The notes beneath the pieces are model-generated. The model ran no database searches and was not told the DNA's origin. It saw only the letters and a program-made list of their open reading frames with translations. Shown piece by piece: positions 1-11,051 of a stretch of 64,000 nucleotides of DNA; the first letter of the stretch is position 1; the number at the start of each line of letters is the position of its first letter. The position numbers and the translations under genes are program-made. Source of the stretch: Odontesthes bonariensis (lineage: Eukaryota; Chordata; Actinopteri; Atheriniformes; Atherinopsidae); NCBI RefSeq assembly GCF_027942865.1, contig NC_134507.1, positions 31,230,447 to 31,294,446 of the forward strand, in the 5' to 3' direction.

Positions 1-1220
1 AATTATTTTAACATATTAATATTTAGGCTACTGCCATTTGTAGAGCCTAACACAGACCGTCTATTGTACCCCAGCATGTAGAACAAAAGGTACATATTAG
101 GGGTGGAACGGTACAAAAAACTCACGGTTCGGTACGTACCTCGGAACGGACCCTACGGTTCGGTACATTTTCGGTACAGTGCCGAAGGAGGAGTGTAGCG
201 AGGTTCGAGCACATGGAATAGATATCTGAATCCTGCCTCTTCTACAGTGGAATATGGGCGCATAGCAGATGCGATGTAAATTCCAATTGCTTCGGTAATT
301 TTTTTTGCTCTGCATGTATTCGTATCCAGGGGTTGCGGGTGAAACCTTTCTGGACTTCCTCAGAATCAGAACCACATTATGGAGTTCTGTCCAGGAAAAT
401 CCAAAGCCAGTTATTAAGAGTGGGACCCGTAAAATACAGCGAATAGACTTCAGTTCCTGAATATTTCCTGTCCTACGATTCATTTTCTCACATTTGAAAC
501 GTTATTTTTGTCAGGAAAAATCCAGTAAAACCAGTAAAAATGTCAGTTTCCAGTAGAAACTGAGGAGGAAAAGCGGTCAGACTTTAAGCTGTGAGCTCAT
601 CCTGATTGTGCAGCTGCAGCAGGTTTTTTTGCAGTTCTGTTGGTGGAAAACAAAAAAAAAGCTGCCGGATCGACAGTTTTGCATTCGCTGCAGCTGAAGT
701 CCAGTTTCTGGTCGGCTGGGGGGGAGACGAAGGGCGGAGGAGGGAGAGGAAGTGGAGGTTTCACCAGGGGGAAGTGGAGGTGAAAAGAAGAAGCAAACGC
801 ACCAACGCTGAACCCCAACACAGTTTCTCCTCCGTCTGAGCAACAGAACCAGCCGCAAAACCAGCAGCAAAACCTCACATTTATGGAGCGAATGCATCCA
901 AAAACCAAGAAGAAACGCTAAAAGAAACCTTTTTATTCTCGTTTTAGGGTCAAAACAACTAAAACTCTGCAGCTTGTGAGATGTGAGCGGGAAAAAAAGG
1001 ATGAAAACAACCCGACTTCTGTTTGAAGCCAGGTACTTTTACAGAAAGTTCTCCTGCTTTGGAGAATAAAGCCAAAGCTGAACGGGCAGCAGCTGTGGTG
1101 CAACAAGTGAAAGAAGACAGAAATAGAAAAGGGGAAGCTGAGCTCGGTTTGTCTCACTTTACTGGAAAGTGCTGCTCATCAGCTCCTATCTGTCGTGGTG
1201 TTGAACATGCAAAGTAAAAG
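1..1220. other. Non-coding flank with repeat-like sequence
   Basis: No gene is recognised here. Positions 100-180 carry a run rich in the words GGTTCGGTAC and GGTAC that looks like the end of an interspersed DNA element, but no partner end or target duplication was found. The short open frames between 577 and 1217 overlap each other on both strands and have low-complexity content, so they are not called as genes. Confidence 0.4.
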
Positions 1221-1224
1221 CACC

Positions 1225-4200
1225 AAAAGTACCAGGCTGTAGTTTGGTGTGGGTAACATCCACCTGTTCCTGGGAGCAGCAGCACCAGGCTGTAGTTTGG
1301 TGTGGGTAACATCCACCTGTTCCTGGGATCAGCAGCAGCACCAGGCTGTAGTTTGGTGTGGGTAACATCCAACTGTTCCTGGGATCAGCAGCACCAGGCT
1401 GTAGTTTGGTGTGGGTTACATCCAACTGTTCCTGGGAGCATCAGCAGCACCAGGCTGTAGTTTGGTGTGGGTTACATCCAACTGTTCCTGGGAGCATCAG
1501 CACCAGGCTGTAGTTTTGTGTGGGTAACATCCACCTGTTCCTGGGAGCAGCAGCAGCACCAGGCTGTAGTTTGGTGTGGGTTACATCCACCTGTTCCTGG
1601 GATCAGCAGCACCAGGCTGTAGTTTGGTGTGGGTAACATCCACCTGTTCCTGGGAGCAGCAGCACCAGGCTGTAGTTTGGTGTGGGTAACATCCACCTGT
1701 TCCTGGGAGCAGCAGCACCAGGCTGTAGTTTGGTGTGGGTAACATCCACCTGTTCCTGGGAGCAGCAGCACCAGGCTGTAGTTTGGTGTGGGTTACATCC
1801 AACTGTTCCTGGGATCAGCAGCAGCACCAGGCTGTAGTTTGGTGTGGGTAACATCCAACTGTTCCTGGGAGCAGCAGCACCAGGCTGTAGTTTGGTGTGG
1901 GTAACATCCAACTGTTCCTGGGAGCAGCAGCACCAGGCTGTAGTTTAGTGTGGGTTACATCCACCTGTTCCTGGGATCAGCAGCACCAGGCTGTAGTTTG
2001 GTGTGGGTAACATCCAACTGTTCCTGGGATCAGCAGCACCAGGCTGTAGTTTGGTGTGGGTAACATCCACCTGTTCCTGGGAGCAGCAGCACCAGGCTGT
2101 AGTTTGGTGTGGGTAACATCCAACTGTTCCTGGGATCAGCAGCACCAGGCTGTAGTTTGGTGTGGGTAACATCCAACTGTTCCTGGGAGCAGCAGCACCA
2201 GGCTGTAGTTTGGTGTGGGTTACATCCACCTGTTCCTGGGAGCAGCAGCACCAGGCTGTAGTTTGGTGTGGGTAACATCCACCTGTTCCTGGGAGCAGCA
2301 GCACCAGGCTGTAGTTTGGTGTGGGTAACATCCAACTGTTCCTGGGATCAGCAGCACCAGGCTGTAGTTTGGTGTGGGTAACATCCAACTGTTCCTGGGA
2401 GCAGCAGCACCAGGCTGTAGTTTTGTGTGGGTAACATCCAACTGTTCCTGGGAGCAGCAGCACCAGGCTGTAGTTTGGTGTGGGTAACATCCACCTGTTC
2501 CTGGGAGCATCAGCACCAGGCTGTAGTTTGGTGTGGGTTACATCCACCTGTTCCTGGGAGCAGCAGCACCAGGCTGTAGTTTGGTGTGGGTAACATCCAC
2601 CTGTTCCTGGGAGCAGCAGCACCAGGCTGTAGTTTGGTGTGGGTTACATCCAACTGTTCCTGGGAGCAGCAGCACCAGGCTGTAGTTTTGTGTGGGTAAC
2701 ATCCAACTGTTCCTGGGATCAGCATTAGCACCAGGCTGTAGTTTAGTGTGGGTTACATCCAACTGTTCCTGGGAGCAGCAGCAGCACCAGGTTGTAGTTT
2801 TGTGTGGGTAACATCCAACTGTTCCAGGGAGCAGCAGCAGTACCAGGCTGTAGTTAGGTGTGGGTAACATCCACCTGTTCCTGGGAGCAGCAGCACCAGG
2901 CTGTAGTTTGGTGTGGGTGACATCCAACTGTTCCTGGGATCAGCAGCACCAGGCTGTAGTTTGGTGTGGGTGACATCCAACTGTTCCTGGGATCATCAGC
3001 AGCACCAGGCTGTAGTTTGGTGTGGGTAACATCCAACTGTTCCTGGGAGCAGCAGCACCAGGCTGTAGTTTTGTGTGGGTAACATCCAACTGTTCCTGGG
3101 AGCAGCAGCACCAGACTGTAGTTTTGTGTGGGTAACATCCAACTGTTCCTGGGAGCAGCAGCACCAGGCTGTAGTTTGGTGTGGGTGACATACAACTGTT
3201 CCTGGGAGCAGCAGCAGCACCAGGCTGTAGTTTGGTGTGGGTAACATCCACCTGTTCCTGGGAGCATCAGCAGCACCAGGCTGTAGTTTGGTGTGGGTAA
3301 CATCCAACTGTTCCTGGGAGCATCAGCACCAGGCTGTAGTTTGGTGTGGGTAACATCCAACTGTTCCTGGGATCAGCAGCACCAGGCTGTAGTTTGGTGT
3401 GGGTAACATCCAACTGTTCCTGGGAGCAGCAGCACCAGGCTGTAGTTTGGTGTGGGTTACATCCACCTGTTCCTGGGAGCAGCAGCACCAGGCTGTAGTT
3501 TGGTGTGGGTAACATCCACCTGTTCCTGGGAGCAGCAGCACCAGGCTGTAGTTTGGTGTGGGTAACATCCAACTGTTCCTGGGATCAGCAGCACCAGGCT
3601 GTAGTTTGGTGTGGGTAACATCCAACTGTTCCTGGGAGCAGCAGCACCAGGCTGTAGTTTTGTGTGGGTAACATCCAACTGTTCCTGGGAGCAGCAGCAC
3701 CAGGCTGTAGTTTGGTGTGGGTAACATCCACCTGTTCCTGGGAGCATCAGCACCAGGCTGTAGTTTGGTGTGGGTTACATCCACCTGTTCCTGGGAGCAG
3801 CAGCACCAGGCTGTAGTTTGGTGTGGGTAACATCCACCTGTTCCTGGGAGCAGCAGCACCAGGCTGTAGTTTGGTGTGGGTTACATCCAACTGTTCCTGG
3901 GAGCAGCAGCACCAGGCTGTAGTTTTGTGAGGGTAACATCCAACTGTTCCTGGGATCAGCATTAGCACCAGGCTGTAGTTTAGTGTGGGTTACATCCAAC
4001 TGTTCCTGGGAGCAGCAGCAGCACCAGGTTGTAGTTTTGTGTGGGTAACATCCAACTGTTCCAGGGAGCAGCAGCAGTACCAGGCTGTAGTTAGGTGTGG
4101 GTAACATCCACCTGTTCCTGGGAGCAGCAGCACCAGGCTGTAGTTTGGTGTGGGTGACATCCAACTGTTCCTGGGATCAGCAGCACCAGGCTGTAGTTTG

Positions 4201-5743
4201 GTGTGGGTGACATCCAACTGTTCCTGGGATCATCAGCAGCACCAGGCTGTAGTTTGGTGTGGGTAACATCCAACTGTTCCTGGGAGCATCAGCACCAGGC
4301 TGTAGTTTGGTGTGGGTTACATCCAACTGTTCCTGGGAGCAGCAGCACCAGGCTGTAGTTTGGTGTGGGTAACATCCACCTGTTCCTGGGATCAGCAGCA
4401 CCAGGCTGTAGTTTGGTGTGGGTAACATCCACCTGTTCCTGGGAGCAGCAGCACCAGGCTGTAGTTTGGTGTGGGTTACATCCACCTGTTCCTGGGATCA
4501 GCAGCAGCACCAGGCTGTAGTTTGGTGTGGGTTACATCCACCTGTTCCTGGGAGCAGCAGCACCAGGCTGTAGTTTGGTGTGGGTAACATCCACCTGTTC
4601 CTGGGAGCAGCAGCACCAGGCTGTAGTTTGGTGTGGGTAACATCCACCTGTTCCTGGGATCAGCAGCACCAGGCTGTAGTTTGGTGTGGGTAACATCCAA
4701 CTGTTCCTGGGAGCAGCAGCACCAGGCTGTAGTTTGGTGTGGGTAACATCCAACTGTTCCTGGGATCAGCAGCAGCACCAGGCTGTAGTTTGGTGTGGGT
4801 TACATCCACCTGTTCCTGGGAGCAGCAGCACCAGGCTGTAGTTTGGTGTGGGTAACATCCACCTGTTCCTGGGATCAGCAGCAGCACCAGGCTGTAGTTT
4901 GGTGTGGGTTACATCCACCTGTTCCTGGGAGCAGCAGCACCAGGCTGTAGTTTGGTGTGGGTAACATCCACCTGTTCCTGGGATCAGCAGCAGCACCAGG
5001 CTGTAGTTTGGTGTGGGTTACATCCACCTGTTCCTGGGAGCAGCAGCACCAGGCTGTAGTTTGGTGTGGGTAACATCCACCTGTTCCTGGGAGCAGCAGC
5101 ACCAGGCTGTAGTTTGGTGTGGGTAACATCCACCTGTTCCTGGGATCAGCAGCACCAGGCTGTAGTTTGGTGTGGGTAACATCCAACTGTTCCTGGGAGC
5201 AGCAGCACCAGGCTGTAGTTTGGTGTGGGTGACATCCAACTGTTCCTGGGAGCAGCAGCACCAGGCTGTAGTTTGGTGTGGGTAACATCCAACTGTTCCT
5301 GGGAGCAGCAGCACCAGTCTGTAGTTTGGTGTGGGTAACATCCAACTGTTCCTGGGATCAGCAGCAGCACCAGGCTGTAGTTTGGTGTGGGTAACATCCA
5401 ACTGTTCCTGGGAGCAGCAGCACCAGTCTGTAGTTTGGTGTGGGTGACATCCAACTGTTCCTGGGAGCAGCAGCACCAGGCTGTAGTTTGGTGTGGGTAA
5501 CATCCACCTGTTCCTGGGAGCAGCAGCACCAGTCTGTAGTTTGGTGTGGGTGACATCCACCTGTTCCTGGGAGCAGCAGCACCAGGCTGTAGTTTGGTGT
5601 GGGTAACATCCAACTGTTCCTGGGATCAGCAGCAGCACCAGGCTGTAGTTTGGTGTGGGTAACATCCACCTGTTCCTGGGAGCAGCAGCACCAGGCTGTA
5701 GTTTGGTGTGGGTAACATCCAACTGTTCCTGGGAGCAGCAGCA
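1225..5743. repeat. Large minisatellite, about 53-bp unit, roughly 80 copies
   Basis: A tandem array of a unit reading roughly GGCTGTAGTTTGGTGTGGGT, then AACATCCACCTGTTCCTGGG and AGCAGCAGCACCA. The basic length is 53 bp, and 56- or 59-bp variants come from extra AGC triplets. Recurring single-base variants (CCAACTG/CCACCTG, GGTAAC/GGTTAC/GGTGAC, GGAGC/GGATC) make it a variant-repeat array. About 950 bp at 2100-3050 reappears at 3337-4287 with an offset of 1237 bp and only occasional differences. The array probably lies in tbc1d12 intron 1, since that gene is transcribed leftwards from 12.4 kb. The minus strand is open in all three frames because 53 is not a multiple of 3 and the unit has no stop in any frame; I regard that as coincidence, not coding. 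Confidence 0.95.
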
Positions 5744-5858
5744 CATTGTGTGCCATCACACCCACAGGACAGGATCTGTGTAAATAATTAACCACAGAGG
5801 TGGTGAGGGCTCGTTAACTCCTTGAATTATTAAAATCCTTCCAGCCAGTTCTAAATGC

Positions 5859-5880
5859 TACGGAAGCTTATTGCATTCAC

Positions 5881-5911
<31 letters not shown>

Positions 5912-6588
5912 AGTTTTTTCTTTCCAATTTATTTTTGGGTTTGTTTTTCGGGGTAATTCTTTTTCTGTTTTTCTGGCTATTTTTTTTCTGTTTTTCGTGG
6001 TCATTTTTTTCGGAAATATCGAGATACTTTGAAATCCCGCGAGATTATCCAGCCTTTAAGTGTTTCCGGTGGATCCAATATTTTCAGCAGTCTCCTGATC
6101 GTCTCTTGAGTCACCACATAGCCAGCCTGAATGCATTTCAGATGCATCATCTTATATCCATGGAGCATGCCATAAATGTCCAGTTGATCCTGGAGAAACA
6201 TTGCTATGTCTAGGAGATCTGAATGGGCTTTCCTTCTGAACAACCGCAAAGTCTTCAGGTGCCTGCGTAAAGTCTTAAACCCAGGTCAAAGTAAAACTTG
6301 ATTAAACTAAACAAACCAGTCATGTTTGCCTCCATTAAATCGAGCCCTCATAAAGGAATGAATGCGTTGATTGTTGTTTCTAAACTAAAGAAAAAAATTA
6401 CCCCGCAAAACAGAAAAAAATGACCCCAGAAGACAAACCAAAAAATAAATTAGACAGAAAAACAGAAAAAATTACCCCGAAAAACAAACCAAAAAATAAA
6501 TTAGACAGAAAAACCGGAGTTATTTATTTATTTATTTATTTATTTTATTTTATTTTATTTTTTTAAGTGAATGCAATACGCTTCCGTA
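5859..6588. mobile_element. Small TIR transposon with 6-bp target duplication (IS3EU-like?)
   Basis: The left end TACGGAAGCTTATTGCATTC (5859 on) and the right end, whose reverse complement is TACGGAAGCGTATTGCATTC (ending 6588), form terminal inverted repeats. They continue inward into complementary A- and T-rich subterminal tracts. Perfect 6-bp direct repeats AAATGC flank it at 5853-5858 and 6589-6594. The middle (6001-6249, minus) encodes a fragment with the words MLHGYKMMHLKC and GYVVTQETIRRLLKILDP, which I recognise from the N-terminal helix-turn-helix part of integrase-like proteins common in fish. The catalytic part is missing, so this is a non-autonomous deletion derivative. Family assignment to IS3EU rests on the 6-bp duplication plus the integrase-like fragment and is tentative. 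Confidence 0.7.
6001..6249 (-). pseudogene. Integrase/transposase N-terminal fragment
   Basis: This 82-residue open frame sits inside the TIR element at 5859-6588. It keeps a helix-turn-helix-like stretch (HGYKMMHLKC, VVTQETIRRLLKILDP) of an integrase-type transposase. The usual following block, with a Trp-His-x-Asp catalytic segment, is absent and the frame runs into low-complexity sequence near the element end. It is a relic and is not expected to be functional. Confidence 0.55.
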
Positions 6589-6599
6589 AAATGCAACAG

Positions 6600-7540
6600 G
6601 AGCAGCAGGAAGCTCAAACTAAAAGTTGGGTCAGACTGAAGAAGCATTCCTGATTGTGTTTGTTCTGTTCGGGTCATGTGACCCTGCCTGACGGGCTGGC
6701 AGCTTGGCCTCCTTCCAGCAGAGCGGTTTCCTGCTCCGTCTGTCTGGATTCCTCTGAGACGCCGTGACATTGAAGCCAGCTGCCGAGGATCGCCTCCAAA
6801 CCAAAACCAAGACGCTCTCAGGCAGGAACGTTCCTCCACCTGCCGGTGGGAAAACATCCACCCAGGCGGCTCTGAGCTCTGAGCTGCACACCTCCTGCAC
6901 TGAACTCTGACTCGGTGCCGTTTGCACTCCTGCAGGAGTGATGTCAGCGCATTTAAAGTGAGAAAACATGGATGAACCCTCCCCTGAAGAAAAGGAAATT
7001 CATGAGAAAGAAGCTTAAACACACACAGCCAGAGCTGCCTTTACAAAGCAACCACCTTCCAAATCTGATAAAATCATCTGAAAGTCTGAACCGTCACTGA
7101 AACACAGATGTTTGTCTACAGATGTTTGAACACTGAATCTGCCTGCAGATGCTGCAGCAGTGACACCACAACCGTAGGCAGTAAACCAAGGCCACAACCT
7201 TACTGCCTAAAACTGTTAACTGATAACATCTCACAGCTCCAAACACCGATGTGTCTCTTTATCTGATATTTCCTGCTCAGACTCCTCACTGTCCTGAAGA
7301 GGAGATTCACTTCTGCTCTCCTCAGAAACTCTAAAAAACTACCCAGAATGCCGTTTTCACACCTGACACACAAACAAAGACTGTCCTTAATGGACATTTA
7401 AAGACGATATCAGATCCTAAGTTTGAGGCTTTTCTTCGTGTCAACAAGCTCGTTCACAGCTGGCTCGAGGACCGAGCACTTTCCTCTGAGAGGGGAGCGG
7501 CTCGGTGTACGATAGGAAGAGGACCGAGCACTTTCCTCTG
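6600..7540. other. No gene recognised
   Basis: Unique-looking sequence between the TIR element and the 23-bp minisatellite. Minus-strand open frames at 6555-7022 and 6631-6969 overlap in different frames and show no domain. A short duplicated phrase, ACCGAGCACTTTCCTCTG, occurs at about 7472 and again at about 7522 just before the minisatellite. Confidence 0.3.
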
Positions 7541-7544
7541 CTAC

Positions 7545-7975
7545 AGGCAGCAGCTTCAGGCCCTCCAGGGCAGCAGCTTCAGGCCCTCCAGGGCAGCAGC
7601 TTCAGGCCCTCCAGGGCAGCAGCTTCAGGCCCTACAGGGCAGCAGCTTCAGGCCCTCCAGGGGCAGCAGCTTCAGGCCCTACAGGGCAGCAGCTTCAGGC
7701 CCTCCAGGGGCAGCAGCTTCAGGCCCTACAGGGCAGCAGCTTCAGGCCCTCCAGGGGCAGCAGCTTCAGGCCCTCCAGGGGCAGCAGCTTCAGGCCCTCC
7801 AGGGGCAGCAGCTTCAGGCCCTACGGGGCAGCAGCTTCAGGCCCTACAGGGGCAGCAGCTTCAGGCCCTCCAGGGGCAGCAGCTTCAGGCCCTCCAGGGC
7901 AGCAGCTTCAGGCCCTACGGGGCAGCAGCTTCAGGCCCTACAGGGGCAGCAGCTTCAGGCTCTCCATGGCAGCAG
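7545..7975. repeat. 23/24-bp GC-rich minisatellite
   Basis: About 18 tandem copies of a unit reading GGCAGCAGCTTCAGGCCCTC plus CAG. Units are 23 bp, or 24 bp when an extra G is present, with CTCCAG/CTACAG/CTACGG variants. Because 23 is not a multiple of three, three repeats translate into a 23-residue period that is open on the plus strand. The array directly abuts the L2-type 3' fragment that follows. Confidence 0.9.
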
Positions 7976-8034
7976 TTCATCAGATGCAGGCTTTTAAACA
8001 GCTATGTTCATCAGATGCAGGCCTTTATACAGCC

Positions 8035-8448
8035 ATGTTCATCAATCAGAGCTCTTAGATCCAAGGACTCAGGTCGGCTGGTCCAGTCCAGAGTCCAGAC
8101 TAAACATGGAGAAGCAGCATTTAGCTGTTATGCTGCAAACAAGTGGAACAAACTGCCAGTGGAGATTAAACTTTCACCAAATGGAGACATTTTTAAATCC
8201 AGGTTAAAGACATTTCTTTTCTCATGTGTCTATAAATGAAATCTGCACGATATCTTTGAATTTTTCTGGACTGTTGCTTGTTTTTAAATTCATTTAAATT
8301 ATTTTATTTGTTTCTCTTTATATTCTTTTATATATTTTTAATGCTTCTTACACTCCCTGCTGCAATGCTTTTATTTTATGTGAAGCACTTTGAACTGTTT
8401 TGTACATGAAATGTGCTACAAATAAATTTGATTTGATTTGATATAACC
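8035..8448 (+). mobile_element. L2-type LINE 3' end (5'-truncated)
   Basis: The frame ending at 8239 encodes the C-terminus of an L2-clade reverse transcriptase ORF (words [34 protein letters not shown]). The following 3' UTR ends in the typical L2 signature GTGCTACAAATAAATTTGAT with repeated ATTTG at 8420-8443. A near-identical copy lies at 30085-30690. The upstream reverse transcriptase is absent, as expected of 5' truncation. Confidence 0.8.
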
Positions 8449-8449
8449 T

Positions 8450-9950
8450 TCACAAATCCCCAAAAAACAGGCACGAGGAGGAAACCAAAGCTGAGACGGC
8501 GGCATCGTTTTCAGTGGCAGGAAAACATGGAGCAGTCCTGACTGATGACCCTTTCCAGAGGCCGGGAATCAGAAATCAACCTGAGAAGCATGGACGGATC
8601 AGGCTGTGGGTCCATGAATTGTGGTGGTTTGGAAGTATAAAATCACTTAAATAACACGATGAAATGTGGAAATCTTCGCTTCTGTGCGGTTACCGTTAAC
8701 CTGCCTCATTAAACTGCGTTTATTCATGCAGAAAACGGGTTAGTTTTACATCCTCCGACCACCGAATGCTGGTGTTTTCACACCTTTCCTCCCTGGATCC
8801 TCGAGGCATCTGTTTCAAACAGGCAGCAACAGCCACTGAAATCGATGAAAACTGCAGCTCATCATTTTCAGTGCAGATTCAATAACGCCAGCCTCGCTGA
8901 CTCATTGCTACGAGCTGCTCTTATTTAGCCTCCGATGGAGAGACTTCATGTTTATTTAACGTTTTCCCCAAGTGCCTCTGAGGTTGTTCAGACTGAACAT
9001 GGGACGTTTTCCAGGCTGGAAAGTCAGCGTTTCATCAAGCCTTCCTTTTGGAAACATGGAAACAACTCTCAGGAGAGCTTTGAACCTTTATGGCGGTGAA
9101 AGACTAGAAGCAGAGAGCGTTCAGAGGTCCCACGATGATCAGGAAGCGTGAAAAGGGCTAAAGAGGCAGGTGGGTTCTTCAGTCACAGACCCATAACCAA
9201 ATAGCTTCAAATCACACTAAATCAGAAACAACTGGTCAGTATGACACAGTTCATGTACCAAAAAAGATCAAATCTCTGCTTGTAGTTTTACCTACAGAAA
9301 TGACTTGGTTTGACAGCTTAACAAAGACACCATGTCGGGTCAAAACAGCAACAAAAACCTCAACGTTGCTCCAGAAGATGCATCATTTCCTCATAATCAA
9401 CCCGCGACTCGTCTAAATAAACATTTGTGACTTAGAAACTAGAAAAACAAATCCTCAGAATCTCACAGGACACACCGAAAACAAAACAACCCCAAATAAA
9501 ACCAAATAAAAACCAATTTGTCACGTCTGCAGAAGCCATCCAGATGCGGAACGAGCGGCAGATGCTCTCTGCAGCTGGAGACTTAATGACAGTTAATAAC
9601 ATCCGGACCAGACCCAAGGTTACGAGTCCGGGGGGAGGACACGTGTCAGGGGGTGGAAACACAGCTTTTTACCGAGTTCAGGTTCTGTTTCACCGAGGCA
9701 GATCCAGCAGGTGACCTGAAAACCAGCTCATCTGGGCTCAATCTCACCTGGAGGCAGAGTATTGATCGTCTCCCATCTGATCTGTTTTGGCCTAAACTTA
9801 GCTTTAATGTTTCTGTTGAGCATCCATATCTACAGATTCATCATTTGGTTGGTGGTTAGACTGTTCTGATTAACTCATTTGGATCATAGGTTATAAATTT
9901 AATGCAGTGGTCTTTATTTGGGTCATGTCACCGTTTAGGTGCTGATAGCT
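8450..9950. other. No gene recognised in tbc1d12 intron 1
   Basis: Mixed-composition sequence with no convincing exon or repeat boundary seen. Short open frames at 9432-9662 (-) and 9653-9859 (+) have no recognisable domain. It lies downstream of tbc1d12 exon 1, so intronic sequence is the simplest reading. Confidence 0.35.
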
Positions 9951-9956
9951 TGAGGC

Positions 9957-10956
9957 TATAAAAGGGACAGTTTGCCTCTTTTGACATGAAGCTGTATGAC
10001 ATCCCATACTAGCAACATCATTTATGAACATTTTCTTACCCCCTGCTGCATCCTGTGAGCCGAGTTCCAGCCTCGTTTTGGTGTTGATGAAGGAAGTCCA
10101 GCTAGTTGGCTGGGGCCACAAAAATAAAGCGTTTTGCTTCTCAAAACAATATGCGTTCAAAAGAGTAATACATTTGCATCACAAAATGGTTCTCCAGGAA
10201 AAAGTCACACCTCACAATCGCTTGGCCCTATTTTCTCTCTCTTCGTATCACTGCCTGCTGTGTAGACCGTGCAGACCGAAGTGCAGACCGAGCAGCAAAC
10301 ACCGTAACAGGTGTGGCTGTCGGCAGGCTTTTCGATGTGATTCGATTCGATACACTTACATCATTTTCTGGGGGGGGGAAAAAAGAGTGTGATTTGACAT
10401 GAATCGTCGCTGATTGGACATGTGGTCCAAGATCACATGTGGTCTGACCTTTGAACCGGAAGGACAACACAAGACAAACAGAAACAAACGAACACTTTAT
10501 ATAACATTTTTATTCACTAATTTATCACTGTTTTCTATAATGTGACCCCCTGGCATTGTATTGTATTATATTATATTATACTTTGTCGGGAAACGAAATA
10601 TCGATATATATCGCAGTATCGATAAAATTGCTCAGCCCTCGTCGGCAGGCAGCAGCAGGCAGGCAGTGATACGAAGGTGGAGAAAATAGGGCCAAGCGAT
10701 TATGAGGTCTGACTTTTTCCTGCACAACAATTTTGTGATGCAAATGTATTACTCTTTTGAACGCATATTGTTTTGAGAAGCAAAACGCTTTATATTTTAA
10801 ACCCCAGTCAACTAGCCGGACTACCTTCATCAACACCAAAACGAGGCTGGAACTCGGCTCACAGGACGCAGCAGGGGGTAAGAAAATGTTTATAAGTGAT
10901 GTTGCTGATATGGGATGTCATACAGCTTCATGTCAAAAGAGGCGAACTAGCCCTGT
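9957..10956. mobile_element. TTAA-type foldback MITE interrupted by a hAT insertion
   Basis: The left half starts AAAGGGACAGTTTGCCTCTT and runs through TTTTGACATGAAGCTGTATG and TTCTTACCCCCTGC. The right half (10641-10956) is the reverse complement of the same sequence and ends near CTAGCCCTGTAAGG, so the original element was one long palindrome with AAGGGACAG-type ends. Other copies or halves lie at 29168-29555, 54170-54606, 55684-60735 (interrupted) and 61299-61408. TTAA at the better-preserved ends suggests a piggyBac/Kolobok-like target preference. The centre (10327-10640) is a separate insertion. Confidence 0.7.
10327..10640. mobile_element. hAT-like MITE nested in the foldback element
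   Basis: Inserted at the centre of the palindromic MITE and flanked by the direct repeat GTCGGCAG at 10319-10326 and 10641-10648 (8 bp, hAT size). The right end, GATAAAATTGCTCAGCCCT, is a typical fish hAT terminus. The left end is poorly matched and may be eroded. Confidence 0.6.
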
Positions 10957-11051
10957 AAGGAGTGAGTGTTGGAAAAAATCTGCTTTGCTGAAGTTGAACC
11001 CTGAACATGTGCAGGAAGCTGGTGGTTTTCTGGGGTCTCGACCGTCTTACC

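Noticed and set aside
1225-5743. Regular repeat with near-constant spacing resembling a CRISPR array
   Set aside because: There are no unique spacers: the entire period is repeated. The genome is vertebrate.
1154-5795. About 25 minus-strand open frames with repeated MDVTHTKLQPGAA / MLPTPNYSLV / GCYPHQTTAW words
   Set aside because: They are the three frames of one 53-bp tandem repeat that lacks stops on that strand; no start context, no splice structure, no domain.
7505-8239. A 244-codon plus-strand ORF as a proline/glutamine-rich gene
   Set aside because: It is a 23-bp minisatellite joined to the 3' end of an L2 LINE.
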